DNA of 64,000 nucleotides from Sitta carolinensis (Eukaryota; Chordata; Aves; Passeriformes; Sittidae): the NCBI GenBank assembly GCA_032173965.1, contig CM063299.1, positions 2,973,501-3,037,500 of the forward strand, read 5' to 3'. Positions within the stretch are counted from its first letter, which is position 1, and each line of letters begins with the position of its first letter. A program made the translations under genes and the position numbers. Below are positions 1 to 12,501 of the stretch, piece after piece. The notes beneath the pieces are model-generated. The model saw only the letters and a list, made by a program, of their open reading frames with translations, searched no databases and had not been told where the DNA came from.

Positions 1-2362
1 ACCTTCCCCACACACATCCTACGGTGCTCACACACAGGGGAGCAATCAGGCATGAACAGCAAAAGAACACAGAGGCTCCCACCCTCAGGCCTGAGTTAGA
101 AGCAGAGAAAAGCTACAATTGCACATAGAATGGCTGACCTGGGATTTTCCAGAGACTTCCCAAGCCTGTGATGTGCGGTTACAGGATTATATGCACATGT
201 AGCCCCCCACACAAATGCATATATTAAATTACTCTTCAGCTGCACCATGAATTCCTCCCTCCCACTCCTGAACACCTGAAGAATAGCACAGCCCACACCC
301 TGTGTCCATGCAGGGCTCCAGGCAAGCAGCCTGTGGTGGGTGGGGGGGGTCTTTGGAATAAAAGCTGGAGCTGAGCCCCACAGCACAGCCAGGGCAGAGG
401 AGTGCTTTGCCAGCAGCTGTGCTTTCAGGGTGGAAAGCTGTGCTGGAAGCATCTCCCCCCCTCAGCAGAGCTTTATCTGCTCTACCAGAGCTGAAGGCGA
501 GTCAGAATAGAGCACATGAGCTAAACATTTTTCTCAGGAGAGGCTTAAAGGCATTCTCCAGCCTCACAGCACAGTGAGCTTTGCTCAGCGTGACTGAACA
601 AAACAAGCAATGTCATGGTCCTTTGCCTCTTGTTACTCAGCATACGCTTGCTGTCCTCCACATTCCCTAAGCAGCATCTGCAAAGAGAGAAAGCAAACAA
701 AAAAGAGCCACCAGATCCCAAAAGAGTCTTCAGAGAGATTATTCCCTGAAATATTTACAGTTTTCTCTCGGCGGCGCTGGGATGTGCTGTCTCCTCTGAT
801 GGGAGCTGCTGGCTTTGCACCTTTGCCTCTGGAAAAAGCCTGGTGGGGACACACCTTGAAGAAGGGAACAGGAATGGGGTTGCAGGGGGAAAGCAGGGCT
901 GCAGGGAAAGGGCTGTCTCTCATGGGCGTGGGAATGATGCCAGAGGAGTGGAAGGCGTGGAGCATCTTCCCTCTTATCTCAGTACAGGACAAGAAGTGCA
1001 GGGAAATCAGAAACACCCAGATAGCAAAACTATCTGGGGAGTCATTTCCATGGGCTGTGGTGAAATATTCCCCTCGTGAAGCCTTGCATTTTTTCTCAAA
1101 AATAGTCCAATTAGCACCAAGCCATCCCTCCCTGTCCTCCTCTCCTCTCAACAAACTATTGAAGGGGAGAAACAGCCAGTCTCTATCAGTGAGAGAGCAA
1201 AGGAAACCCACAGCTCCTGGCCCACCTGCAAGTGCCCTGCACACAGGGTGACAGCAAAGCACAAGCACTTCATGCTCCAGAAAGACCTCCCAGTCCAAGC
1301 TTCTGCTTTTTGCCCAAATTCAGAATTAAAAGGGGAGCTCTTATCGATATTCTGTGACCTGCTTTGAAACCACTCCACCTGTTCATTCCTTTGTGTGATG
1401 GAGGAAGTCATGTGAGACAAAACCTCATTAAATCTGAGTCCACCTGGCTGCCCTTGGCACAGGAGCACGGGGGAGGAGTGCTGCCCTGCAGAGCCAACCC
1501 TTCCTCTGGGGCAGAAGCATCCTGGAGGATGCAGAACTGAGCCCATCCCTGCCTGCAGCTCTGACGTGGCTCTGCCTCTGCTGTCTCCACGATAAGAGTT
1601 GTACTCTGGCAACCAGAACTGAGAATGTGACTTCAGTCTGGGAGGGAGAAGCCTTCCAGTGGGTCTGAGTGAAGGGAACAATGGCAGGCACACACAGCCC
1701 GTGGGCATGATGCTTTTCAGAGAATTTCTGAGAAAGAAGCCAGGTTTTCTCAGAAAAACATCAGCATGAGCATCATGTATCTTACCTCAATAACTGAGCA
1801 CAGACACAGCAGGTCATACCTGCCACCTCACCAGCTGCAAGAGCAGATGCTTGAAGAAGAACATAAGAGCAAAGCACAACACAGCAATACTTATCCAGAA
1901 CACCCTCCCAGCCACCAGAGATTCCTGGATCATGCACTGCCTGACCCAGCCTGCAGCTCTGTATTTAACACCCTCAACATTTTCCTGCCCCGAATTTACC
2001 AGCTTGCTTTTTCAGCAGTGTCTCACTACACCAAGGCACTTCCCCTCTCCTCCACCTCAGATATTTTGACTTTACCTTGACTACACCCAAGTTAAAACTC
2101 AAGGGTCTTACTGACACTGAGGCACTCATGGCAGCAGCAAAACCTCTTCAAGCAGTGACAGCAGAGCCTGCCCCAGCCCTCCTGCAGCTGGGCTCATTAC
2201 AGGTGCCCATGAAGCATCCATCCCTCAGAGCCCTGCAAAGACAAAAAAGTCCTACACAGCCCCACGAGGAGGCCTCCAGTCAGCTTTCATTTGCCTGGTT
2301 ATTTCAGCTGAGCAGCTCATGTCTAGATTAATTTGTTTTCCTAGGAAATTAATTAGATGACT

Positions 2363-2393
<31 letters not shown>

Positions 2394-4829
2394 CTTTTTT
2401 TTTAAATACTTCATTTTACAAAAATCAAAATCAAACAGTTGGCTGGAGCCAAGCTCCCAATTCCCAAGCCGTGCTGTGCTGGTGTAATTACCTCGGTGTC
2501 ACCTCCCCCAGGATTCCCAGGTAGCTGCTGGCCCTTTTCCCTCCTGGCTGCTGCTCCCTCGAAGAAATCGGTGTAATCACTGCCTGCTCCGCACGGCCAG
2601 ACCCCATTATCCCGGGAAACCTTGGCAACTGAGGGAGTGTTTGCTCCTGTTGCCATGACAGAGGGTAAATGAGTGAAAGGCAGGGATTGATAAGGTTAAC
2701 CCAGCCCCCCAGCCGGTCCTTTTCCCTCCCAGACACGGCAGAAAGGTTATTTGCAGCAGACACCACTCCTCCCCTGCAGTTGTATTTCAAAGCTCACGGC
2801 TCTTTTGGAAGTGGCAGAAGAACCCTCGGGGCTGTAGGAGACGCACAGTTGGCTTTGAAGCTCTGGCCAAGCCTCGGAGCCAGAGCAAGGCTGAATCAGG
2901 GCTTTGGAGAAGTTTTTCCTCACAAAACAGGAGTTTTGAAGTACTCATTCAATCCCACATCCAGCAGTTTGTCAGGCCCTTCAGCAGGAGCCTGCTGTGG
3001 GCACCAGTAAAATGCTGTGAAATGATTTTACAAGGGCTAAGCAGGCAGGAAGCACAAGAGCAGCAGTGCCAGGAGATGCCCAGCACCTCTCCCAGGCAGA
3101 GAGACACCTGGGCATGGCTGAGGAGCAGCTCTTTGCCATTCCTTATGAACCCTCAGCAACAGAGGGAGAGCCAAGAGAAACTGGGAATCCAATGTGATCA
3201 GACCTGACTTGCAGCTCTGCAGCCCGGGCCCAAACACAGTGTCCAAAAACACCCACAAAGCTTTGGCAAGCCCGGGGACAACTTAAAGGACCCAACCAGA
3301 CAGACTTTCCCCAGTGTGTCTCTCCATGAAAGCTCAATCTAAGCAGCATCAGTGCCAGCAAAATGGGGACAGCCTCATTCAGATCCTCATTCTAGTTGGT
3401 CCAGCCCAAACTAAGCACCAGTTGGCCCAGTTAAACCCCAACTGGGAGGTGTCCTTATCGTGAAAGGCCAAACTGGTGAAGAAGTGGGTGAGGATGAGGG
3501 TTGAGGGGAAACCAAGAGGTTTCCTCTCCACCAGAGCTGCTTCCCAATCCCAGCAGCAGCAACGAGAAGCCAAACTGCTTGTAAGATGGAGCTTATAAAG
3601 AGTTTTTAAAACACAATGCCCTGGAGGTCCATGCCAGTCCTGTGAGTGGGGAGATAAAATCAGCTCTACAGGAAAGCCGACATCCAGCACCAACAACCCT
3701 TTATTAACGAGAGGCACTTGAAAGTGTGACTACTTGAGATATGGTGAGCTGTAAAAAAAAGAAAACACCCAGGTTTTGCCAAAGCAAAGCAGCCTCCCAG
3801 TGCCCCAGCACCCTTTGATGCTGGGGAGGAAAGCCAGCACTGTTCCACCTGCCTAGGTGTATCTTTATTCATCAGACTTTGGACCCATTTCCTCCTGATC
3901 CCCAGCCAGGCAGGTGCGTTATGCAAAGTGAATAATTCATGAAGACAGCAGGCTCTTTCTGACTCGTGTTCCAGGGCAGGTTGATCTGGCGTAGGCCTGG
4001 GAGAAGCAAATTAGCATCTAAATGGCCAATTAGAGAAACTCATTTCAGTATTCTGATATGCTAAAAAGCTCAGGAGGCCTGAGGCTGGCGTGTGGCACCT
4101 CCCAGCCTCCAGAGAAGCATCAGGTTTCTTAGAAAGAATTGGACAGGGGAGGGAAGTGCTGAGCACAGGCCAGCGTTTGTCAAGGAATCCCGTGCAGGAG
4201 AAGAGCCACATGCCAGGCTGTTTCACGGGTAACCTCCAGTGAACCAGGAAAAAAACAGCTCGTGGCCAGTGGAGAAACTCTGCTGAGCAGCCAGGCCTTG
4301 CCAAAAATCTCTCTTTCCCCTGAGCCACAGGCCTGCCAGTACATCTGGAGGATGGAATAGCTTTTCTCAGAATCCTGAAAGCATAATACTGGTTTTAGGC
4401 ATCCTTGGAGCAACACCACAAACGCGGCCACTCCAAGGCTTTTATCACCCTGCACATCGTTGCTACGAGCAGAACGAAAGCTGTGGACTTTGACCAGGCG
4501 CTGGAGAGCACCTGAGCCAACCTGCAGCACACCAAAACCGCCGAGGGTGGGCACAGCATGTGGCTGTTACCTGCGCATCCAACACCCACCACCCCAGGGT
4601 GTCAGAGCGCCCCAAAACCCCCGAGAATCCTCTCTCCCACCGGCGCATTGGCTTCTTCTCCCACCTCGCAGCCCGCACAAGCTCCGGAGGGCAGGACGTG
4701 GCTGATGACTTTCACACGGAGCACATCGCTTTCACCTCCCACCTCTGGCTCGTTTCCCTCCGCGTCTTTGTCACTTCCAGTTAATTGCCTCCAGGAGCCG
4801 GAATCCCACTGAAATTCGCAGAAGGGCAG
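1..4829. other. intergenic or intronic stretch, no gene recognised
   Basis: I find no exon-like segment with splice sites and recognisable protein similarity on either strand. The open frames are short and lack recognisable domains. The only structured element is the T-rich homopolymer near 2.37 kb. In human the next gene beyond LIAT1 on this side is RPH3AL on the minus strand (memory). I looked for its N-terminal rabphilin-like coding sequence and did not see it, so this could be its non-coding 5' part or true intergenic DNA. Confidence 0.5.
2365..2403. repeat. poly-T tract
   Basis: About 38 T with a single C interruption. This is a low-complexity homopolymer, possibly the poly-A tail of an old minus-strand retroposed element, but no element body is recognised beside it. 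Confidence 0.9.
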
Positions 4830-5243
4830 GGGAGTGCGGAGCTCACAGGACACAACCCGGCGGTCGCCCAGCTGCTCCCGCAGCGTTCCCAGGGAACCCT
4901 CCCACCCTTGGGTGCCCCGGGCCCCTCCAAGCTGCTTCCCATTCCCAGAACCCCCAAATCCCGGGCACGGCGCTTTTTCCTACCGGCGCCCTCCAGCCGG
5001 TGCGTGCCGAAACTCCGCTCAAACTCCGCCCGGAGCGGCCCAAACCGATCCGAGCTAGGCTGGGCTGAGCCGAGCAAAGCTGGCCCGCTGCCCCCCGCAC
5101 CCACCTGCGCTCCGGCCTCGCTGGCGGCCGCTCCGCGGAGCCGCTGCCCGGCGGGACGAGGCGGAAACGGAGCCGCACCTGCGCCCGCCCCCGCCCGCCC
5201 CCGGAGCCGCCAGCCAGCGGCCGGAGCGGCGCTGGGCACCGGC
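4830..5243. promoter_or_regulatory. CpG-rich block, possible promoter
   Basis: Dense CG dinucleotides and GC-box-like runs occur between about 4.83 and 5.24 kb, unlike the flanking sequence, and the block passes directly into the 41-bp minisatellite. Several donor-like GCAG/GTGGGT or GCAG/GTGCGG sequences lie on the minus strand (around 5.10 and 5.18 kb), so a non-coding first exon of a minus-strand gene is possible. RPH3AL would be the expected neighbour by human synteny, but no coding sequence here supports it. The methylation state and any transcript are unknown. Confidence 0.4.
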
Positions 5244-6921
5244 AGAGGGGTGCCAGGAGCGGCTGGAGGGGTGTGGGTACAGCCAGAGATGTGCCAGGAG
5301 CGGCTGGGGGGTGTGGGTACAGCCAGAGGGGTGCCAGGAGCGGCTGGACGGGTGTGGGTACAGCCAGAGATGTGCCAGGAGCGGCTGGAGGGGTGTGGGT
5401 GCAGCCAGAGGGTGCCAGGAGCGGCTGGAGGGGTGTGGGTACAGCCAGAGATGTGCCAGGAGCGGCTGGGGGGGTGTGGGTACAGCCAGAGGGTGCCAGG
5501 AGCGGCTGGAGCGGGTGTGGTACAGCCAGAGATGTGCCAGGAGCGGCTGGAGGGGTGTGGGTACAGCCAGAGATGTGCCAGGAGCGGCTGGAGGGGTGTG
5601 GGTACAGCCAGAGGGGTGCCAGGAGCGGCTGGACGGGTGCGGGTACAGCCAGAGGGGTGCCAGGAGCGGCTGGAGGGGTGTGGGTGCAGCCAGAGGGGTG
5701 CCAGGAGCGGCTGGAGGGGTGTGGGTGCAGCCAGAGGGGTGCTAGGAGCGGCTGGAGGGGTGTGGGTGCAGCCAGAGGGGTGCCAGAGCGGCTGGAGGGG
5801 TGTGGGTACAGCCAGAGGGGTGCCAGGAGCGGCTGGAGGGGTGTGGGTACAGCCAGAGGGGTGCCAGGAGCGGCTGGACGGGTGCGGGTACAGCCAGAGG
5901 GGTGCCAGGAGCGGCTGGACGGGTGCGGGTACAGCCAGAGGGGTGCCAGGAGCGGCTGGAGGGGTGTGGGTGCAGCCAGAGATGTGCCAGGAGCGGCTGG
6001 GGGGTGTGGGTACAGCCAGAGATGTGCCAGGAGCGGCTGGACGGGTGTGGGTACAGCCAGAGATGTGCCAGGAGCGGCTGGAGGGGTGTGGGTACAGCCA
6101 GAGATGTGCCAGGAGCGGCTGGAGGGGTGTGGGTACAGCCAGAGATGTGCCAGGAGCGGCTGGAGGGGTGTGGGTGCAGCCAGAGGGTGCTAGGAGCGGC
6201 TGGAGGGGTGTGGGTGCAGCCAGAGGGGTGCCAGGAGCGGCTGGAGGGTGTGTGGGTGCAGCCAGAGGGGTGCTAGGAGCGGCTGGAGGGGTGTGGGCAG
6301 CCAGAGGGGTGCCAGGAGCGGCTGGAGGGTGTGGGTGCAGCCAGAGGGGTGCCAGGAGCGGCTGGAGGGGTGTGGGTACAGCCAGAGGGGTGCCAGGAGC
6401 GGCTGGAGGGGTGTGGGTGCAGCCAGAGGGGTGCCAGGAGCGGCTGGGGGGTGTGGGTGCAGCCAGAGGGGTGCTAGGAGCGGCTGGAGGGGTGTGGGTA
6501 CAGCCAGAGGGGTGCCAGGAGCGGCTGGGGGGTGTGGGTGCAGCCAGAGGGGTGCCAGGAGCGGCTGGAGGGGTGTGGGTGCAGCCAGAGGGGTGCCAGG
6601 AGCGGCTGGAGGGGTGTGGGTGCAGCCAGAGGGGTGCCAGGAGCGGCTGGAGGGGTGTGGGTGCAGCCAGAGGGGTGCCAGGAGCGGCTGGAGGGGTGTG
6701 GGTACAGCCAGAGATGTGCCAGGAGCGGCTGGAGGGGTGTGGGTGCAGCCAGAGGGGTGCTAGGAGCGGCTGGAGGGGTGTGGGTACAGCCAGAGGGGTG
6801 CCAGGAGCGGCTGGAGGGGTGTGGGTACAGCCAGAGGGGTGCCAGGAGCGGCTGGAGGGGTGTGGGTACAGCCAGAGATGTGCCAGGAGCGGCTGGAGGG
6901 GTGTGGGTACAGCCAGAGGTG
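5241..6921. repeat. 41-bp GC-rich minisatellite, about 41 copies
   Basis: A head-to-tail array with a 41-bp period. The core of each unit reads gccaggagcggctggagggg followed by a tgtgggtacagccag segment. Most units are 41 bp; a few are one or two bases shorter or longer. Recurrent alternatives at fixed positions define unit types: gtaca/gtgca, aggggt/agatgt, ctggagggg/ctggacggg/ctggggggt, gtgcca/gtgcta. Each unit carries one CpG. No stop codon occurs in any of the frames used, so the array is open over more than 700 codons on both strands. That is a consequence of the unit and not evidence for a protein. Confidence 0.95.
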
Positions 6922-7130
6922 GACAGAGAGAGGCTGGGGATGTGTGGGTACAGCCAGATGTGCCCCAGGACCTGTGTGAGGCTCCAGGCACTGCCAGCTG
7001 TTCACCAGGAGCAGAACAGGGCTGTGGGCACAGCCAGATGTGCTCCAGGTGAGGCTAATGGGGATGTGGGCACAGCCAGATGTGCCCCAGGACATTTTCT
7101 GGGCTGTGGGCACTGCCAGATGTGCATCCC
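6922..7130. repeat. degenerate relatives of the 41-bp unit
   Basis: Beyond the regular array the motif gtgggcacagccagatgtg recurs at about 7.02, 7.06 and 7.10 kb with irregular spacing and diverged sequence between copies. These look like older copies of the array unit, or the seed from which it expanded. Confidence 0.7.
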
Positions 7131-7169
7131 AAAACAGAGTAAGAACCTACAGGAAAAGTATACCCAACT

Positions 7170-7450
7170 ATAAACAAGGAAAGGTGGTACCAAAACAACC
7201 CCCAAAAATACCAAATGAAAAGCTCCCCAAAAACAATAACAACAAAAAACCCCACCCAAAACAAACCAAACAACCCAACCAAACAAACCACAAACCCAAA
7301 CAAAACAAACCCTCCAACAATCAGAAAAAAAATAAAAAACAAAACCCCAAAGCAAAAAATACCCCAAGACCTAAACCCATCCCAAAACCCACACAATAAA
7401 CAAACAAACAAAAAAAAAAAAAAAAAAAAAAAAACACACAACAAAAAATG
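7170..7450. repeat. A/C-rich, G-poor low-complexity tract ending in poly-A
   Basis: A run of roughly 280 bases made almost entirely of A and C (AAC, CCAAA and CAAA type words), ending in about 25 A at 7410-7434. G is nearly absent on this strand. Strand asymmetry this strong is typical of expanded simple sequence next to a retroposon tail. It yields lysine- and proline-rich chance frames that I do not call as genes. Confidence 0.85.
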
Positions 7451-7451
7451 A

Positions 7452-10379
7452 ACTTTGCAGGGGTTAAAAAAAAAAAAATTCACACCAAGAACAGAACAAG
7501 GCCATCTGCCAGGCCAGGGACAACCACGGGGGGCCCAAGACCTTTTAAAACTGAAGGACCCAAACCTCCTGAGCAGTCCCAATAACAGACATTTGCTGGT
7601 AATAGCAGCAAAATTTGGGTTTGTGAAGGGACAGCCTGGAGTCCTGTGGTGAGTCAACAGCAAATCAGAGGAACACAATTATTCCTTAGCATTAGAACAT
7701 AGGAATTTGAGCTCATTACTGTCTAAATGTCCAGTTGATGCTGTGAGTAAATATGCCATGTGACAGGAAGGGATGGGGGGAAAATGACAAAGGGAAAAGG
7801 AAAGGAAGAGAAAATAAATTGTGTTTCTACCGCCCATTCAGAGCTGGCTCGTGAGAAATCTGGAGCCTCTGCAAAGCCTTTCACTTCCACACATCCACCA
7901 GCCCTCAGCCACCTTTCACCAGAATCTAGTTCAAGTCTAATCACATATTTTTCTTTTTGGTTCATGCAACTGTTGAAAAATAAAATCAGAGGAAGCATTT
8001 TGCATGAACACAGAGCCTGCAGTTCTGTGGAGGAAAACACTTGATGATGACATTTCACACCGGGGTAGTTCTTCCACACAGTCAATAATATAAATAAATT
8101 AAATACACGGTTCAGCCAACTTCAGGAAAAAGATAAATTACCTTATTTAACCAGCTGTGCTGGCATGGAAATGACACACATCTCAGAGCCTGCATCCATC
8201 CTGCTGTTGAATTTGCTTGTCAGGATCCCCACAGATGCTTTGGAATCTGCAAGGCTGGGCCTTAGCAGCCGGGTGCCACAGGGAATAAATATGACGTTAC
8301 ATTAAAAATTTTTAAAGGCTAAATGCAGGTTTTATCTTTGATAGTGTGGAGTCAATTTTTAATAGACTCGTTTCTCAGAAGCCAGGCACTTCCAGTTCCA
8401 CCCAAAGAACCCTTCAAAGTCTCTCTTTTATCGATGATGGGTTTGCTGAATTATTCACCAGATCACAGCTGCCAGAGATTTTAAATATCCCCATGACAAG
8501 GACAATAAGGGATAACAACCTCCTCCTGCAGGCTTACCAGTGCTGCTGACAGTGGATGCCCTGAGCTGATCCTTTCTCCTCACAGGGAACTTCTCCTGTG
8601 GCACCTGGAAAACAAAGTGCAGCTTTTTGGAGAGGTTAAACTCAGGGGTGTGGTGTCCTGCAGAGATGCTTAAAAGAAGTGTATTGTACAGCAGAATGAT
8701 GCCAGCTGGAACAGTCCTGGAGTGCTGCAAGTGATTCCCAGTTTGGACACTGGGCTGGTGAACACCAGGAGGTCAAACTGGCTGGGTCCTCATCTCTGAA
8801 TGAGCATTTCCCAGGAAAACAGGCTGGCAGCTGGCAAGGAGCTGCCTGGCACTGCTTCCCCACCTTCCTGACTGCCCCAGCTCAGTTCAGCTGCTTCACA
8901 ATTCACTGCAAGTCCAGGGCTTTTCTCCAAGCTGTTGCTCTGATTGCAATCCTCTGATTCAATTTGTGTTCGTCCCTCTAATTACCTCTCCTTAATAAAA
9001 AGGTCAATGATTCCATCCCCAATCTGAACCAAAAAAGGTCTTGTTTACAGAGCACACCTGCTCAAGCATGTACAAAACAAAGTGAACGCTGGAAGAATAT
9101 TGATGCTTCATAGCAAAATCTGCTGCTTTTTTAACCTGTTTTCAAGCAAAATTCCCAATTCTGATCCATATTTTGCTTGCATGGGCAAGGCTCAGGTCTA
9201 ATTCTCCTTTTCTTGGTCACATTGAGCCTGCAGCACCCACAACATAATTTCACAAGGCTTCCTCAGTAGCCCATGTGTAGATCCATACACAATTTCTGTG
9301 CCTGTGTGGCACAGGAAAATGATGCACATTTGGGAATGAACTGGGAAATTCAGAGAAATTTCTCAGTGTAGCTGTATTCAAAGTCAAAAAGTGCACCTGG
9401 GGATGATGCCCTTGCAGGACAACCTAATCTGCACCCCGACTCCCAGCCTCCTGCAGCAGCAGAATGGGCAGGTCAGCCAGGACGCCACTGGTCCTACCTG
9501 TCCTGGCATACCAGGGAAAAGCTGTCAGAAGATAACTTTCTTTACAGGCAGCTCAGGCCAGCAGCTCCCACTGGGCTCTAATTTTGGCTGGCAAGTCAGG
9601 TTTTATCATAACAAAATTAACAACCACCACTTGTCATTAGCAACAAGTAATCCCCTTCCCTCAGCTGCTCTCCAAAAATACCATGCTCCCTTCCCAGTCT
9701 GGATGAATTATTTACACCCCATCACTGCTGCTGCTGTTTTCCTTGTCCTCTGCCCTGTGTCACCATCCCTTCTATCCACAGGCAGGCTTTGGGGACCTTC
9801 TGGCTGCTGTCCAGCACCAGCAATCACTGCCAGCCCCTGCTGCTGCTGCTGCCTGGGCATGAGACCATCGGTGGGAGCAGGAGCCTGATGCCACCACCCG
9901 TCCCAGTGCCACCAGCAGCACCACACCTGAACAGATCAGGAGAAAAGAGGAAGGCAGGGAGGAGGAGAAAGCACCCAGAAAGGATTAAACCACGTGTTAC
10001 TCCCAGGGAGAGGATGAGTAAGAGGAGCAGTGCTTCAGCAGCTGTTCCTGGAGTTCTGAGGAATGATTTTCACCTCTGGAGGAGCCGTGATCTCCCGTAC
10101 TTCAAGGGTCTAACAGCTCTTCCCACCAACACCCAGCAGCAAGGGCAGGGCTGCCCCAGCCCCAAAAACCTCTAAGAGATGTTGCTGCCTCAGGAACTGT
10201 GCTTTCATTACTCTTGTGGGAGTGAAGGTGTGAAGGGAGGGGAAGGAAAAGGGGAAGGAAGGGAGAGAAGCTTCCCTCAGCGCCTGGATTTACAGGGCTG
10301 AGGTGTCCTGAAGGGGAGGGAGCTGCTGTCCTTGCGATGATTTGGGGGTTGGTGCTTCCCCTGGAAATCCTGCAGCACC
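7452..10379. other. intergenic stretch upstream of LIAT1, nothing recognised
   Basis: No splice-flanked conserved exon, RNA gene or complete mobile element was found. A short CTG/CAG run lies near 9.84 kb. The longest frames have no recognisable similarity. Confidence 0.5.
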
Positions 10380-10850
10380 TCAGGGCTGCACTGCCGGGAC
10401 AAGGGACAGGGGACAAGGGGAAAGGCAAAATGACAAGGGACAGGGGCCAAGCACCGCCCAGCACCTGCACGGGCAGGGGACAAGGGCAGGGGAGCTGCTC
10501 CAGCGCCAGAGGCGAGCCCAGGCTTGTCCCTGTGCTGCCCTGGAGACCTGGCCGGGGCTGCGGGGAGGGGCGGGCGCTGGGATGGACGGGAAAGGGCCGG
10601 AGGGAGAAGGTGAGGGGAGATGGAGGGGAGGAGGATGCGGAGGGGTGGCAGACAGGAGGGAGGCTGCTGAATTTCCTCCCCTTGCTCCCTGCCAGGCCGT
10701 CCCAGGGCCGTTCCCCTTGGGCAGCAGAGGGAGCCGGGACCCCCTCCAGCCCCGGGCACGAAGCCACCAGGGAGAAAGAAGGCACCACGCAGGACTGCCA
10801 GCACCGCCAGCACCAGGGCAGGTGAGAAAAACCAGCTTTTCCCAGGAAAC
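10380..10850 (+). promoter_or_regulatory. LIAT1: probable LIAT1 promoter and 5' region
   Basis: GC-rich sequence with several GGGCGG/GGGGCGGG-type boxes surrounds the proposed LIAT1 start. The 5' half (10.39-10.50 kb) also holds imperfect gggaca/aggggaca simple repeats. The start-site position is not determinable from sequence; promoter status is inferred from base composition and placement over the first exon. Confidence 0.4.
10582..10609 (+). CDS. LIAT1: LIAT1 exon 1 (coding part, nine codons)
   Basis: The ATG at 10582 sits in a strong initiation context (purine at -3, G at +4) and reads MDGKGPEGE plus one base, then a good donor GAGAAG/GTGAGG at 10610. The single overhanging G joins exactly to the two leading A of the exon at 11611, making GAA and keeping the long conserved frame open. 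Such a small first coding exon is hard to prove without RNA. The exon could begin further upstream in a different frame, but phase and donor both fit here. Confidence 0.6.
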
Positions 10851-11543
10851 CACCGGTGGTGCCTTAAAACCTTCCCTGAGCCCTGTTTATACATAGATTT
10901 TCGTCTATAGCTACAGATTTATCCCAGAGATGGAGCACGTGTAACTACACCGAATAAGCAGTAGGAGGCATAAGGCACCTGCCAGGGAGTAGAGAATTCC
11001 ATAAACTGCCCGGGATTTGGGATGCTGTTAGTGGATATTTAAATATTCACCCTTCCACCGGTGTGGGTTGCAGCGTTGATCTTTCAGTGGGAGTGAGTGG
11101 TTGGTAAAACTACAGGAAAGGAAGGGTAATGTCCAAAATTTTTTTGTGTAAAGGAATAATTCCATTCATTTCCGCTATCTTAGTACAAAAAGTGCCTGAA
11201 AGTTTCCAGAAATCGTACTATTAAAAAAAATAAAATCACATGTCTCACTGTATTAATGGATGACAGCTTTAAAAAAAATCCCCAACGACTTGGAATCAAT
11301 GTCCTGCTTAAACTGAGTCAGGCAAACACAGTGAACTCAATGCCAGTACAGGAGTGCTATTAATGCATTAACAGCTTCAATAAATACATTTTACAGGTGT
11401 GACAATCCCTTTGTTGGCCAATCGGAAAAATATGTATTTCCTACTTAAAAATAAGATTTTGGGGCCATTACTATTTTTCCTGTGGATTTGAGGTTTTATT
11501 AAGGCACAGCAGGCACTTGCCTCAGTTTATTTTTATTTTATGA

Positions 11544-11972
<429 letters not shown>

Positions 11973-12438
11973 AGGAAATTCCTGCAGTAAATTTTTTGGA
12001 AGAGCAAGCGTGAACTGAACGCTGAAGGAGCCTCCGAGCTGCAGCAGGGTTCAGCAAAATCCCAATTTCTGTACCCTAGCAGTGGATACTCTCTGCCTGT
12101 GTCTGTGTGGAGGAATGGACATTTATATTTTTAAAAACAAACCAACCTGTTAAAATATGCTTCAACAATTAGAAGTGCTCCTTTCCACACTGTGTGTTTG
12201 TCCTGGAGTCTCACTAATTGTTGCTGTTGGTTTATTTCCAAATAATACTCATAAACTCTCCAGGTATTCCAGGATCTCCAGGTTGTACTTTGCAGATCTG
12301 TGAGCAGATGAAGGACCAGACACCTTATTTAGAGGCTGAAATGATTTCCAAGCACATGAACTTACCTTCCTTGAAACTGAGCGAGATGCAAAGTCAGAGT
12401 GGGAATCCAACCCTCATCCCCTGGCTTTTGATCCAATT

Positions 12439-12501
12439 GTTGAGTATTTTATTTTGTTACAAAAATTGTTGGGTTGAGTGCTTTATTTTGTTACAAAAAT
12501 T
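12439..12501. repeat. two-copy tandem duplication, period about 34 bp
   Basis: The pair gttgagtattttattttg and gttgagtgctttattttg, each followed by ttacaaaaatt, lie about 34 bases apart with only a few differences. Confidence 0.8.

Noticed and set aside
4781..7052. Open frames of 736 and 755 codons on the - and + strands
   Set aside because: They run through the 41-bp minisatellite. The unit lacks stops in every frame, so openness is automatic. There are no splice-flanked conserved segments or domains.
9391..10175. Proline/basic-rich + frames just upstream of LIAT1 as its possible first exon
   Set aside because: Their ends lack donors that join in phase to 11611, and the short exon at 10582 does so exactly.
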